The notes under the pieces were generated by a model, which was given only the letters and a program-made list of their open reading frames with translations, did no database searches and was not told the origin of the DNA. 64,000 nucleotides of DNA from Ferrimonas sp. YFM. GTDB taxonomy: Bacteria > Pseudomonadota > Gammaproteobacteria > Enterobacterales > Shewanellaceae. The translations under genes and the position numbers were made by a program. The stretch covers positions 186,001 through 250,000 of the forward strand of contig NZ_AP027368.1 of NCBI RefSeq assembly GCF_030296015.1. The letters are read 5' to 3'. This document shows, in pieces, positions 1-9,278 of the stretch (position 1 is its first letter; every line of letters begins with the position of its first letter).

Positions 1-347
1 CGCCCCACTTCTGGGCCCTGGCCATTCACCGCCGGGAAGAGTACGCCAAGGCCGACATCCCCATGCTGCCGGTGACCCATGGGGTGGAGTACACCAAGAC
101 CTCCATACTGCTCTATAGCTTCCTGCTGGTGATCGCCTGCATGTTGCCCGTTCTGGTGGGCATGAGCGGCGCCCTCTATCTGGCGGGCTCCACCATCCTG
201 AGTCTGTGGTTCCTGGCCCGGGCCTGGCAGCTCAAGTTTGCCCCTAAGCCGGATTCGGCCATCAAGCTGTTCCTGCTCTCCATTTGGCAGTTGCTGGCGC
301 TGTTTGTGCTGATTCTGGTGGATCACTATCTGGGGGTGGCACTGTGA
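1..347 (+). CDS. cyoE: Protoheme IX farnesyltransferase (heme O synthase), C-terminal part
   Basis: The 5' end is cut by the window; the reading frame begins at base 3. The visible 114 residues start with a [24 protein letters not shown] stretch of the UbiA/CyoE family (loop after the second Asp-rich region), followed by about three hydrophobic membrane segments ending in DHYLGVAL. The enzyme adds a farnesyl group to heme B in the inner membrane to give heme O for terminal oxidases. The stop overlaps the GTG start of the SCO-family copper chaperone gene by 4 bp, so the two are co-translated parts of an oxidase assembly operon. Family assignment is from recalled motifs; the missing N-terminus prevents checking the catalytic Asp motifs. 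Confidence 0.88.
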   Translation, partial: PHFWALAIHRREEYAKADIPMLPVTHGVEYTKTSILLYSFLLVIACMLPVLVGMSGALYLAGSTILSLWFLARAWQLKFAPKPDSAIKLFLLSIWQLLALFVLILVDHYLGVAL

Positions 348-967
348 GTCGCGCATTGACCCTGGCCATTGCCCTGGTGGCACTGGCTGCCGGAGCCATG
401 CTGGCCCTGTGGAGCAGCAAGCCGCCCCAGGTCTCGGCCCTGTGGCTTCCCGAACCCAGACCCCTGGCTTCTTTTGAGCTGACCGATGACATGGGGCGCC
501 CCTTCAACAACGACAGCCTCCAGGGGCAGTGGACCCTGCTGTTTATGGGGTTTACCTCCTGCCCAGATGTTTGTCCGGGCACCATGGCTCGTCTGGCATC
601 CAGCTATGACGAGCTGTCCAAGGCGGTGCCGCTGCAGGTGGTGCTGCTGTCGGTGGACCCTCAGCGGGACTCCGCCGAGCGGCTGCACCAGTACGTGACC
701 TACTTCAATCCGCAGTTTCGCGGCATCACCGGTCCCCACGATCAGCTGTATGGCCTGAGCCGCAGCATGGGCCTGGTGTACGCCATGGTGGAGAGCGACG
801 GGGCGGACGGTTACTCGGTGGACCACAGCGCGGACATCGCCCTGATCAATCCCAGGGGAGAGCTGGAAGCCCTGTTCCGGCCCCAGGGGGAGCCCGGTGA
901 ACTCCGATTGGTCTCCATGGGGCACATCCGCGACGATCTGCCCAAGATCGCCGCCTATGGTGGCTAG
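344..967 (+). CDS. SCO1/SenC-family copper chaperone for cytochrome c oxidase
   Basis: A 207-residue protein from the GTG at 344, chosen because it overlaps the cyoE stop and is followed directly by one N-terminal membrane anchor (residues about 4-23). The thioredoxin-like fold carries the copper site: CPDVCP with Cys73 and Cys77, and the distal His161 in [12 protein letters not shown] proteins deliver or reduce copper for the CuA site of cytochrome oxidase on the periplasmic side. Position right after cyoE supports that role. A longer upstream TTG start (284) would lie inside cyoE and has no support. Confidence 0.9.
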   Translation: MSRALTLAIALVALAAGAMLALWSSKPPQVSALWLPEPRPLASFELTDDMGRPFNNDSLQGQWTLLFMGFTSCPDVCPGTMARLASSYDELSKAVPLQVVLLSVDPQRDSAERLHQYVTYFNPQFRGITGPHDQLYGLSRSMGLVYAMVESDGADGYSVDHSADIALINPRGELEALFRPQGEPGELRLVSMGHIRDDLPKIAAYGG

Positions 968-1032
968 TGGTTGAGTCCATCCTCCGGAGTGTGATGTACT
1001 GACTTAATCTTCAGTGGATACAAGGATGTATC

Positions 1033-2019
1033 ATGTTGCGGCTCCTCCCTTTGCTGCTGCCCCTACTCCTGGGCGGCTGCGCCTCCCTGGTGGCCAACCA
1101 GATCACCGATTTTCCTGCGCCTCAGCCCGGTGAGGATGAGATGAGACTGGTCGAGATTGCCCAGCTTGAGTCTCAACGCTTTTGCGCGCCGAATCGCTGC
1201 CTGAGTTACCTCCGTACTCGAGCAGACTTTCCTGGGGCGAAGCAGCTAAAGGTCAAAGTCCAGGCGGCTGATGAAACTACAGACTATTTGACTCTGAAGT
1301 GGGACAGGGAACCCAACGCCAAAGGCACCATAGTGCTGCTCCACGGTTACCAGATGTACAAAGAGGCGATGGTCCTCAATGCGGCCTACTGGCGGTTTTT
1401 GGGTTATCAGGTGCTGGTGCCGGACCTGGGGGGCCATGGTCAGAGTGACGGCCCCTTCAGCTTCGGGGTAAAGGATGCCCGGCTGCTGAGCCAATGGCTG
1501 GATGCCCAGAAGGAGCTGGAGCAGCCGCTGTACCTGTTCGGTAACTCCATGGGCGCGGTGGCGGCCCTGCACCTGGCCAGTGTCCGCGAGGATGTGGCCG
1601 GGTTGATTTTCCAGGCGCCCATGCTGGATCTGGAGACCGGTGTTCGGGCGTATCAGCAGAGTTTTGCCAGTGCCCCCATGCGGCTGATCGACGACGAGGA
1701 TCTCAAGGAGGGGGTAGGTTTGGCCCTGCAGAACCTGGGCCTTAGCCCGTCTCAGCTGAGCTTTCGGCAACTGATGGGAGACAGCTCACTTCCTGCCCTG
1801 ATTCTGGCCTCGGACCAGGATCCCTTTGCCCCTTTCGGGGCCCTGCAGCCACTCCAGGACGATAGGGTTGAGGTGGTAAACCTCCCCGGCCAGGATCATC
1901 TGCAGATGGGACTCATCGGTCCCGGGCAGCATGGACCGATAAGTCGTTGGATGGCCCGTCAGCAACCCGGGCTCATGGTTCCGAAGCTGGTCGGCAGTCC
2001 AGAGCAGGCTACTCCTTAG
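1033..2019 (+). CDS. Alpha/beta-hydrolase lipoprotein
   Basis: 328 residues starting at an ATG preceded by AAGGA at 6 bp. The N-terminus is a lipoprotein signal with lipobox LGGC, lipidated Cys16. The body is an alpha/beta hydrolase of the serine-aminopeptidase S33 / monoacylglycerol-lipase type: HG oxyanion motif (VLLHGYQ, about 101-107), nucleophile elbow GNSMG with Ser172, acid Asp263 in SDQDPFAP and His289 in GQDHLQMG. A lysophospholipase or esterase at the outer or inner membrane is likely; the substrate cannot be told. It converges on the deacetylase gene, and the two stops overlap by 11 bp. Confidence 0.82.
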   Translation: MLRLLPLLLPLLLGGCASLVANQITDFPAPQPGEDEMRLVEIAQLESQRFCAPNRCLSYLRTRADFPGAKQLKVKVQAADETTDYLTLKWDREPNAKGTIVLLHGYQMYKEAMVLNAAYWRFLGYQVLVPDLGGHGQSDGPFSFGVKDARLLSQWLDAQKELEQPLYLFGNSMGAVAALHLASVREDVAGLIFQAPMLDLETGVRAYQQSFASAPMRLIDDEDLKEGVGLALQNLGLSPSQLSFRQLMGDSSLPALILASDQDPFAPFGALQPLQDDRVEVVNLPGQDHLQMGLIGPGQHGPISRWMARQQPGLMVPKLVGSPEQATP

Positions 2020-3058
2020 GCCAGCTGCCGTCGGCCCTGGCCTGAACCCAGGGCTGGGAGAACCAATAGTAGCCGCCGCTGCTGCGGCTGGGGGCGGTGC
2101 AGTTGTAGCGGGAGCGCCCTGCGGGCAGGGGCAGGTCCGCCTGGATGGTGAAGCTTTGCTCGTCCAGCCAGGTGGGGGCCTTGCCACCCTGACCCTGGAT
2201 GTAACACATCAGGGCGTCACGACGCAGGTCCTCGCCCTCGAGGGTAACGGTGAGGATGGGGCGGGGGCGCTCCTTCAGTTCGGACTCATCCCCTTCCAGT
2301 TTTACCGCCGGCATGTTCAGGCTGTGCAGTTTCACCTTGAGGGCGTCCATGTCCGCGTAGGGGCCGGCCACCGGGAACCGTGGGACCGCCGTCAGGCTGG
2401 AGTAGGGACCCGCGGCCCCTGAATGCTGACCTATGCCCACATAACCCATCTGCTCCAGGCGCTGACGCAGGGCCTGGTTGAACTCCCCATAGGGGTAGGC
2501 CAGCTGGCGGACGCTGTAACCCAGCTCCTTTTCGATGGCCGCCTCGGTGCGCTCCAGGTTGGCCTGGATGCGGTCCAGCCAGGCGGCTTCATCTTCTCCA
2601 TCCAGGCGGCGAATCAGGTGCTCGTGTCCCCAGCTGTGGTTGGCGATGACGGCGCCCTCTGACGACAGCTGCCGCAGGGTGTCCCAGTTCATCATCCGGG
2701 CAAAGTTGCGCTCTATGGGCTCGATGGCCACAAACAGGGTGTAGGGGAATCCGTGGGCTTTCAGCACCGGGTGGGCGTTGTCGGCCACGTTTCGATAACC
2801 GTCGTCGAAGGTGATGGCCACGGTTTTCGGCGGCAGGTGTTCACCCTTGCGTATGGCGTCGATCACCTGGGTCAGGGGCACCACGCTGAACTCATTCTGG
2901 GCCAGGTAGGCCATCTGCTCCTGGAATTGAGCAGGGGTGACGCTGGTACTGGCCGGGGTATCCTCGCTAACATGGTGATACTGGAGAATCACCGCCGCTG
3001 CTGCACTCTGTACCCACAGCAATGCCAGCAGGGACACCAGTGTTGTCATTCGTTTCAT
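2009..3058 (-). CDS. Secreted polysaccharide deacetylase (NodB-type, CE4)
   Basis: 349 residues from the ATG at 3058; the frame stays open far upstream, but only this start gives a clean Sec signal peptide (MKRMTTLVSL...AAAA, cleavage near residue 22). CE4 motifs are present: TFDDGY with Asp85/Asp86 and the metal motif HSWGH (His141, His145), followed by a LAYPYGEFN motif. A C-terminal extension of about 80 residues lies beyond the catalytic domain. It probably removes acetyl groups from an exopolysaccharide or peptidoglycan in the periplasm or outside the cell. Divergent from the MATE gene with only 18 bp between starts; convergent overlap with the lipoprotein gene. Confidence 0.85.
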   Translation of the reverse strand: MKRMTTLVSLLALLWVQSAAAAVILQYHHVSEDTPASTSVTPAQFQEQMAYLAQNEFSVVPLTQVIDAIRKGEHLPPKTVAITFDDGYRNVADNAHPVLKAHGFPYTLFVAIEPIERNFARMMNWDTLRQLSSEGAVIANHSWGHEHLIRRLDGEDEAAWLDRIQANLERTEAAIEKELGYSVRQLAYPYGEFNQALRQRLEQMGYVGIGQHSGAAGPYSSLTAVPRFPVAGPYADMDALKVKLHSLNMPAVKLEGDESELKERPRPILTVTLEGEDLRRDALMCYIQGQGGKAPTWLDEQSFTIQADLPLPAGRSRYNCTAPSRSSGGYYWFSQPWVQARADGSWPKE

Positions 3059-3076
3059 AACAGGTTCCAAGTTTCC

Positions 3077-4405
3077 ATGACCCTTACCGCCATCCTCTCC
3101 CGGCGTCAGGCCCACAGGCGTACTTTTGCCCTGGCCTGGCCGATGATTCTGTCCAATATCACCATCCCTCTGCTGGGCCTGGTGGATACGGCGGTAATTG
3201 GTCATCTTGATGAGGCCTACTACCTGGGTGGCGTGGCCGTCGGGTCGATGATTATAACCTTTCTGATGTGGATGCTGGGCTTTTTGCGCATGGGCACCAC
3301 CGCCCTGGTGGCCCAGGGCCATGGGGCCGATGATCTGCAGGCCCAGTTCGAGGTACTGAAACAGGGGCTGATGCTGGCATTGGGCCTGGCCCTGATTGTG
3401 GTGCTGTTGCAGTGGCCCATTCTTCATTGGGGCCTTCCCCTGGCGGGAGGCAGCGGTGAGGTACAGCAGTATGCGGCGCAGTACTTTGCCATTCGCATCT
3501 GGGGGGCACCGGCGGCCCTGACCAACCTGGTGCTGCTGGGCTTCCTCCTGGGCCGGGGACAGCCCAAGGTGGCCATGTGGCAGCTGTTGCTGGGCAATGG
3601 ACTCAATATAGTGCTGGATCTGTTGTTCGTGGTGGGTCTCGGGTGGGGGGTGGCTGGCGCGGCCTGGGCCAGCCTGGTGGCGGAGTACGGCACCATGGCC
3701 CTGGCGGCGGTGCTGGTGTGGCGTCAGCTGCGACAGGGTGGTCAGTTGAACCGACAGTTTAAGTTCTCTGGCATGGGCCGCTTGGTGAAGCTGAACCGGG
3801 ACATCTTCCTGCGCACCCTGTGTCTGCAGCTTTGCTTCAGCTTCGTCACCCTGATGGGGGCCAGGCTGGGTGACTCCGTGGTGGCGGGCAACGCGGTGCT
3901 GATGAACTTCCTGCTGGTGATCTCCTACGCCCTGGACGGTTTCGCCTACAGCGCCGAGGTGGAAGTGGGCCGGGCCTGGGGCGCCCGGGACAGAAACAGG
4001 TTGCGCCAGGCGGTGGTGCTGGGCTGGTTCTGGTCCGGGGTGACCGCCCTGCTGTTTACCCTGCTGTTTTCCCTGGCGGGAGAGGGGATGATCCGCTTGC
4101 TGACCGACATCGAGGCGGTGCGCAGCCACGCCCTGCACTATCTGCCCTGGGTGGTGGCACTGCCGCTGCTGGCGTTCAGCTGTTTCTTGTTTGACGGTGT
4201 CTACATCGGCGCGGCGCTGGGGCGGCCTATGCGCAACGCCATGCTGATCTCCGCCTTGGGTTTCTTCCTGCTGTGGTGGGGCTTCCGGGAGCTGGGCAAC
4301 CACGGGCTGTGGCTGGCACTCTGCGGCTTCATGTTGCTGCGGGGAGTGACCCTGGGCTGGCACTACCTGGTGAGGCTGAAACCCGAAGCCCACTGGACAC
4401 CATAA
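3077..4405 (+). CDS. dinF: MATE-family efflux transporter, DinF subgroup
   Basis: 442 residues from the ATG at 3077; the frame is open further upstream, but that part is antisense to the deacetylase. It opens with RRTFALAWPMILSNITIPLLGLVDTAVIGH, typical of DinF proteins, and has about twelve hydrophobic segments in two repeats of the MATE fold. Likely a cation-coupled exporter of toxic organic compounds. In enteric bacteria dinF follows lexA; here there is no lexA neighbour. Followed within 3 bp by a bidirectional terminator shared with nfuA. Confidence 0.85.
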   Translation: MTLTAILSRRQAHRRTFALAWPMILSNITIPLLGLVDTAVIGHLDEAYYLGGVAVGSMIITFLMWMLGFLRMGTTALVAQGHGADDLQAQFEVLKQGLMLALGLALIVVLLQWPILHWGLPLAGGSGEVQQYAAQYFAIRIWGAPAALTNLVLLGFLLGRGQPKVAMWQLLLGNGLNIVLDLLFVVGLGWGVAGAAWASLVAEYGTMALAAVLVWRQLRQGGQLNRQFKFSGMGRLVKLNRDIFLRTLCLQLCFSFVTLMGARLGDSVVAGNAVLMNFLLVISYALDGFAYSAEVEVGRAWGARDRNRLRQAVVLGWFWSGVTALLFTLLFSLAGEGMIRLLTDIEAVRSHALHYLPWVVALPLLAFSCFLFDGVYIGAALGRPMRNAMLISALGFFLLWWGFRELGNHGLWLALCGFMLLRGVTLGWHYLVRLKPEAHWTP

Positions 4406-4432
4406 AAAACGCCCGGCACAGGCCGGGCGTTG
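4404..4432. terminator. Bidirectional rho-independent terminator between dinF and nfuA
   Basis: A 10-bp GC-rich stem (4408-4417 pairing with 4422-4431) with a 4-nt loop, preceded by a run of six A on the + strand, which is the U-tract for minus-strand transcripts. It sits between the convergent dinF and nfuA stops. Confidence 0.85.
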
Positions 4433-4448
4433 TCGTGTCTGGGGCAGA

Positions 4449-5027
4449 TCAGTAGAAGGAGTGGTCGCCGTGCTGGTGCTCGGTCATGTCCTTCACGCCG
4501 TTCAGCTCGCCGGGGAAAGCTTCCAGCAGCTGCTTCTCGATGCCATCTTTCAGGGTCACGTCCACCATGGAGCAGCCGTTACAGCCGCCGCCAAACTGGA
4601 TCACGGCTACGCCGTCGTCGGTGAGCTCCATCAGGGTGATGAAGCCGCCGTGGCCAGCCAGCTGAGGGTTCACCTGGGACTGAATGATGTAGTCCAGGCG
4701 GTCCTTCAGAGGAGCGTCGTCGGCCACTTTTCGCATCTTGGCGTTGGGGGCTTTCAGGGTCAGCTGGGCACCCAGCTGATCGGTCACGTAATCGATGAGG
4801 GCCTCTTCCAGGAAGGGGGCGCTCTTCTCATCCACCAGGGCGTCAAAGCCATCAAAAGGCAGGGTGATGTCATCCTCTTCCACTGCGTCTGGCGGGCAGT
4901 AGGAGACGCCGCACTCAGCTTGAGGGGTGCCTGGGTTGATGACAAATACACGGATGTTGGTGCCGTCGGCCTGCTGCTCCAGCAGCTTCTTGAAGTGGCC
5001 CTGGGCGGATTCGGTAATGGTGATCAT
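4449..5027 (-). CDS. nfuA: Fe/S biogenesis protein NfuA
   Basis: 192 residues, the family's usual length. The N-terminal half is a degenerate A-type carrier domain ([19 protein letters not shown]...), and the C-terminal Nfu domain carries the cluster-binding GGCNGCSM with Cys149 and Cys152, the same positions as in E. coli NfuA. It carries a 4Fe-4S cluster to client proteins and protects them under iron or oxidative stress. Upstream on the same strand is an IscR-like palindrome (5081-5104). In E. coli the gene usually follows gntX/comF; here comF is nearby at 7.7 kb but separated by a peptidase gene. Confidence 0.95.
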   Translation of the reverse strand: MITITESAQGHFKKLLEQQADGTNIRVFVINPGTPQAECGVSYCPPDAVEEDDITLPFDGFDALVDEKSAPFLEEALIDYVTDQLGAQLTLKAPNAKMRKVADDAPLKDRLDYIIQSQVNPQLAGHGGFITLMELTDDGVAVIQFGGGCNGCSMVDVTLKDGIEKQLLEAFPGELNGVKDMTEHQHGDHSFY

Positions 5028-5080
5028 AACTGCTCTCTGCTGCGGCTAAAGCCTGAGTAGTGGAGTCGGATATCCGAATC

Positions 5081-5104
5081 ATACTCCGATGCGAAGTCGG
5101 ATAA
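5081..5104 (-). promoter_or_regulatory. Candidate IscR type-1-like operator upstream of nfuA
   Basis: Read on the minus strand, the left half TTATCCGACT matches 8 of 10 positions of the type-1 half site (ATASYYGACT as I recall it); the right half is weaker and the spacing is one base short. It lies 54-77 bp before the nfuA start. A second half-site-like AGTCGGATAT and a perfect 12-bp palindrome TCGGATATCCGA (5066-5077) sit between it and the gene. IscR is known to repress nfuA in E. coli; binding here is inference. Confidence 0.4.
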
Positions 5105-5202
5105 CACCCTTGAAGGGCGATCCCAGTCACGCTTTGGCTGGATCATGACCGGTCCCACTGTTAGCATTTGCCTACTATAAAAGCAGAAGAACCTCACGGA
5201 AG

Positions 5203-7689
5203 ATGAGATATTTTTTATTAATATTCAGCATGATAGCTGGTTACGTCTGGGCCTCGCCCTCTGCCCTGCTCCCCAAGGACCGGGCGTACCTGACCTCCAT
5301 TCAAACCCCACAGCAGGCGTTTGGCCGACCCGTAGGGGAGCGCCACCTGCGCTACGATCAGGTGCTCAGTTACTTTCAGACCCTGGCCCGGGAGTCGGAC
5401 CGGGTGACCCTGGAGTCCGCCGGTTTCAGTCACCAGGGGCGACAGCAGATCGCTGCGGTGATCACCTCGCCGGAGAATCATCAGCGGCTGGACAGCATTC
5501 TGGCTCAGCGCGCCAAGGTGACCCAGGGAGAGCGGGTCGCCGGGCCCACCGTGGTGTGGCTGGCCTACAGCATCCATGGGGATGAGGCCAGTGGCCTGCA
5601 TGCGGGCACCCTGTTCGCCTACTACCTGGCAGCCGCCCAATCCCAGGAGGTGGCCGACTGGCTCAAGGAGATGGTGATTCTGATCACCCCCAGCCAGAAT
5701 CCCGATGGCAATGACCGCTTCGCCAACTGGGTAAACGGCTTTACCGGTGACACCCTCAATGGCTCCAGCTGGCACAGGGAGCATTTTCAGTCCTGGCCCA
5801 GCGGCCGGGTCAACCACTTCCTGGCGGATCTGAACCGGGACTGGCTCTACATGAGGCACCCGGAAAGCCGGGGGCGGGTGAAGGTATACCAGCGCTGGCA
5901 GCCTCATGTGGTGGGCGACTTCCATGAGATGGGACACAACAGCAGTTACTTCTTCCAGCCCGGCGTGCCCAGCCGCACCCACCCGCTGACCCCTTCCCAG
6001 AACCAGTCTCTTACCTCTGCCCTGGGCAACTACCATGCCGATGCCTTAGACGCCCTGGGCCAGCCCTATTTCTCCCGTGAGTCGTTCGATGACTTCTACT
6101 ACGGCAAGGGCTCCACCTACCCGGACATCAACGGCGGCGTCGGCATCCTGTTTGAGCAGGCGACGGTTCGCGGCCACTTGCGTGAGACCGACTATGGCCC
6201 CCGCACTTTCAGTGAGGCGATTCGTAATCAGCTGGCCACCTCCTTCTCCACGGTGAGGGGCAGCTTCGATCAGCAGAAGGCGTTGCAGCAGTATCAGTAC
6301 GATTTCTTTGCCGACTCCCTGGAGCGCGGCCAGGACCGCCGTGGCGCCGGTTTCATCGTCGGCGCCCAGGGAGATCAGGGGCGTCTGGACGCCCTGACCC
6401 GGGTGCTGGATGCCCACAGGGTCAGTTACGGCTACCTGGCCAAAACCGTCTCTGCCCAGCAGCGCACCTTTGAACCGGGCAGTCTGTTTATCCCCTTTGC
6501 CCAGAGCCGCTACGCCCTGGTGGAAGCGCTGTTCGACAAGCGCACCGAGTTTGAGGACAACACCTTCTACGATGTCTCCGCCTTTGCGGTGGACCTGGCC
6601 TTTGATCTGGATGTCGCCACCTTGAAGCGACAGCCCAAACTGATGAAGCAGCGACCACAGCAGGCACAGCCGCTGCAGCAGAGCGCTGTGGCCTGGGTGA
6701 TCCCCTGGTCCGACAGACACTCTCCGGCGGCGTTGCAGCAACTGCTTAAAGCAGGCATACAGGTGCGTTTCAGCGAGCTGCCCAGTCGGCTGCAGGGCAG
6801 TGACGGCGAGCTGGTTCTGGCCCCGGGCGCCCTGGTAATCAACGGCCGTCAGCCGGGCGTTGCCCAGGCGCTGCAGCAGGTGCAGCAGGAGTTTGGCCTG
6901 GTGGCCAAGGCGGTAATCCGTGGTCAGGCCTTGAACGGCCCCGACCTGGGCAGCCGCACCTTCCGGGCGGTGAGCGAGGTGAAGCCGATGATCCTGGTGG
7001 GGCGCAATGTCTCCCAGTATGAAGTGGGCCAGCTGTGGCACTACCTGGATCAGCAGTTGGGGGTTGCCCCCACCCTGATCGACGGTGAGTATGCCGAGCG
7101 GGTGCCCATGGAGGAGTTCACCCATCTGTTTTTGGTGGATGGCCGCTACCGCAGCCTGACGCCGGCCCTGAGCAGTCGCATTCAGACCTTTGTCCGTCGG
7201 GGCGGGGTGCTGGTGGCCTGGCAGGGCGGTGCCCGAGAGGTGTCGGACTGGGGGATGGTGCCAGTGGACATTCAGGGCAGGGAGGAGTTGGGCCGTGAGT
7301 TTGAGGAGCATCCGATCCAGTTTGCCGAGCGCCACCATGAGGATGCCCGACGCACCATTGGCGGTGCCATCGTCGGCTGGGACCTGGACGTCAGCCATCC
7401 CCTGGCCTTCGGCCTGAGACCCACCCTGCCGATGATGAAGGACAGGGAGATGGTGCTCGAGGCCCGCGGCGGAGTGGTGGTGGGACGCTATGGCGACCAA
7501 CCTCTGTTGTCCGGCTTTATGGCGCCGGAGTATCGCCAGTCCCTGGCCAGCCAGAGCAGTGCGGTGGTGGCCAAAAGCGGCAAGGGCGCCGTGGTGCTGC
7601 TGGCGGATAACCCCCTGTTCCGCAACTTCTGGTTAGGGGGAGAGCGCCTGGTGGCCAACAGTCTGTTCCTGGTTCCCGCCCTGCATTGA
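5203..7689 (+). CDS. Secreted M14-family zinc carboxypeptidase-like metallopeptidase
   Basis: 828 residues with a Sec signal peptide (MRYFLLIFSMIAGYVWAS). The N-terminal 350 residues form an M14 domain: zinc ligands His125 and Glu128 in SIHGDEASG, Asn211-Arg212 in LNRDW for substrate carboxylate, third zinc ligand His241 in GDFHEMGHN, and catalytic Glu318 in GVGILFEQ. About 480 further residues follow, with a glutamine-amidotransferase-like beta/alpha region rather than a second protease. Proteins of this build are usually exported peptidases; substrate unknown. A TATAAA at 5176-5181 may be the -10. The Shine-Dalgarno is poor (GGAAG directly before ATG). A candidate substrate of the Gsp system at 21-32 kb. 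Confidence 0.87.
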   Translation: MRYFLLIFSMIAGYVWASPSALLPKDRAYLTSIQTPQQAFGRPVGERHLRYDQVLSYFQTLARESDRVTLESAGFSHQGRQQIAAVITSPENHQRLDSILAQRAKVTQGERVAGPTVVWLAYSIHGDEASGLHAGTLFAYYLAAAQSQEVADWLKEMVILITPSQNPDGNDRFANWVNGFTGDTLNGSSWHREHFQSWPSGRVNHFLADLNRDWLYMRHPESRGRVKVYQRWQPHVVGDFHEMGHNSSYFFQPGVPSRTHPLTPSQNQSLTSALGNYHADALDALGQPYFSRESFDDFYYGKGSTYPDINGGVGILFEQATVRGHLRETDYGPRTFSEAIRNQLATSFSTVRGSFDQQKALQQYQYDFFADSLERGQDRRGAGFIVGAQGDQGRLDALTRVLDAHRVSYGYLAKTVSAQQRTFEPGSLFIPFAQSRYALVEALFDKRTEFEDNTFYDVSAFAVDLAFDLDVATLKRQPKLMKQRPQQAQPLQQSAVAWVIPWSDRHSPAALQQLLKAGIQVRFSELPSRLQGSDGELVLAPGALVINGRQPGVAQALQQVQQEFGLVAKAVIRGQALNGPDLGSRTFRAVSEVKPMILVGRNVSQYEVGQLWHYLDQQLGVAPTLIDGEYAERVPMEEFTHLFLVDGRYRSLTPALSSRIQTFVRRGGVLVAWQGGAREVSDWGMVPVDIQGREELGREFEEHPIQFAERHHEDARRTIGGAIVGWDLDVSHPLAFGLRPTLPMMKDREMVLEARGGVVVGRYGDQPLLSGFMAPEYRQSLASQSSAVVAKSGKGAVVLLADNPLFRNFWLGGERLVANSLFLVPALH

Positions 7690-7695
7690 TCCGAG

Positions 7696-8418
7696 TCAGC
7701 GCCTGTTGAGGGCGCTGGCCAGGGTCCAGAACTGAGTGACCCTCACCCCGGCCTGGCCCAGGGTGCGGGTCACTGTTTTCAGGGTGGAGCCTGTGGTGAT
7801 GATGTCATCCACCAATGCCACCTGTTGCCCCTCTCCCTCTCCTGCCAGGCTGAAGGCATCCCTGAGGTTGTCCCGTCGCGCCTGACCATCCAGCTGGTGC
7901 TGCAATCGGGTGGGGCGGGCCTTAACCACCAGTTGGTCCAGCAATGGCAGCGTCAGCTCCCTAGAGAGGGCTTGGGCCACCAGCCAGGCGGGATTAAACC
8001 CCAGTTGCTGCAGCCTGGATGCGTGGGTGGGGACGGGCACCAAGGCCTGGGGCAGGGGAAGATGCCCCTGGTCATGGTATGCCTGGATTCGACTGGCCAG
8101 GACCTTGGCAAGGGGATTGACCAGCTGCGGCTGCCCATGAGCCTTGATACGGGCCACGCAGGGGCCGATGGGACCGTGATAATGAAAGGCGCTCACCACC
8201 GGCCGCCATCGTTTGCGGGTCAGGCAGCTGCCGCAGCGATGAGGCGGAGCCAGCTCCAGCGGGCGGTGACAGTGGAGGCACACCTGACCCAGGGCGCCGT
8301 CGGCCAGGCAGACGTCGCACAGCCCTGCTCCTCGGGCCAGGGGTTGCTGGCACAGGGTGCAGCGGTTGGGTAGACTGGCCGCCAGAATCGACGACAGGGC
8401 ATGGGAGAGGGTCAGCAT
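7696..8418 (-). CDS. comF: ComF family protein (amidophosphoribosyltransferase-like)
   Basis: 240 residues from the ATG at 8418 (an in-frame ATG at 8442 is possible). A double zinc-finger-like N-terminus (CTLCQQ, CDVC, CLHC, CGSC) is followed by a type I phosphoribosyltransferase domain with the PRPP loop VALVDDIITTGST. ComF/GntX proteins take part in DNA uptake and use in competence; the biochemical reaction is not settled. Start codons of comF and bioH share the palindrome CATG (8416-8419), so any promoter for each lies inside the other gene. Confidence 0.85.
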   Translation of the reverse strand: MLTLSHALSSILAASLPNRCTLCQQPLARGAGLCDVCLADGALGQVCLHCHRPLELAPPHRCGSCLTRKRWRPVVSAFHYHGPIGPCVARIKAHGQPQLVNPLAKVLASRIQAYHDQGHLPLPQALVPVPTHASRLQQLGFNPAWLVAQALSRELTLPLLDQLVVKARPTRLQHQLDGQARRDNLRDAFSLAGEGEGQQVALVDDIITTGSTLKTVTRTLGQAGVRVTQFWTLASALNRR

Positions 8419-9205
8419 GTCATTAAGCCTAGACGAATCCATTCACATTCATTGGCAGGGTGAGGGGCAGCCTTTGTTGCTGCTTCATGGCTGGGGGATG
8501 AATGGCCAGGTGTTTGAGCCCTTTGCCCAGTTGCTGGCGGAGCGGGGATTTCGGGTGGGCCGGGTTGATCTGCCCGGCTTCGGCCGCAGTGCGCCGCTGA
8601 GCGACGGCCTGACTCTGGAGGGAGTCAGCCGGGCCCTGGCGCCGCGATTGCCTGAGGCCTGTGTCCTGGTGGGTTGGTCCCTGGGTGGGATGGCGGCTAC
8701 CCGCCTGGCCCTGGATTGCCCAGAGCGGGTCAGTCACCTGATCACCCTGGCCAGCTCTCCCTGCTTCAGTGCCCGGGATGAGTGGGCGGGCATCAAGCCC
8801 AGGGTGCTGGCCGGGTTTGCCCAGGCCCTGACTCAGGATCTGGCCGGTACCCTAGAACGCTTTGTGGCGCTGCAGGCCATGGGCAGCGCCAGTGCCCGCA
8901 AGGACACCAAGGCGATCCGCACCCTGTTGTCTGAGGCGCCGGAACCCGACGGTGAGTCGCTGGCCCAGGGACTGGCGATCCTCAAGGATGTGGACCTGCG
9001 CCCCCAATTGCAGAGTCTGAGCCAGCCCTGGCTGCGACTCTATGGCCGACTGGATGCCCTGGTGCCGGCGGAGTCGCTGCCGGCGATGACCGCCCTGGCG
9101 CCCGCCAGCGAGCAGGTGGTGTTGCCCAAGGCGGCTCATGCCCCCTTCATCTCACACCCCAAGGAAACCCTTGCAAGCATCGAGACATTCTTAGGACGTG
9201 TCTAA
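8417..9205 (+). CDS. bioH: Pimeloyl-ACP methyl ester carboxylesterase BioH
   Basis: 262 residues (family about 256). The ATG at 8417 has a good Shine-Dalgarno GAGAGGG 6 bp upstream. Alpha/beta hydrolase with HGWGMNG, nucleophile elbow GWSLGG (Ser88), acid in GRLDALVP and catalytic His in KAAHAPFISHP. BioH hydrolyses the methyl ester of pimeloyl-ACP, ending the disguised fatty-acid stage of biotin synthesis; birA, which uses biotin, lies at 58.5 kb. The divergent comF-bioH arrangement is known from related gammaproteobacteria. Confidence 0.92.
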   Translation: MSLSLDESIHIHWQGEGQPLLLLHGWGMNGQVFEPFAQLLAERGFRVGRVDLPGFGRSAPLSDGLTLEGVSRALAPRLPEACVLVGWSLGGMAATRLALDCPERVSHLITLASSPCFSARDEWAGIKPRVLAGFAQALTQDLAGTLERFVALQAMGSASARKDTKAIRTLLSEAPEPDGESLAQGLAILKDVDLRPQLQSLSQPWLRLYGRLDALVPAESLPAMTALAPASEQVVLPKAAHAPFISHPKETLASIETFLGRV

Positions 9206-9278
9206 CCCGTTATAGAACAGAGAGTTCTTTTACATTTCGACCGGATTGTTGAATAATTGACCAGGAATAGGAGAGCCC

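Noticed and set aside
2009..4393. A 794-codon open frame on the minus strand
   Set aside because: Only the part to 3058 is the deacetylase; the rest is the antisense shadow of dinF.
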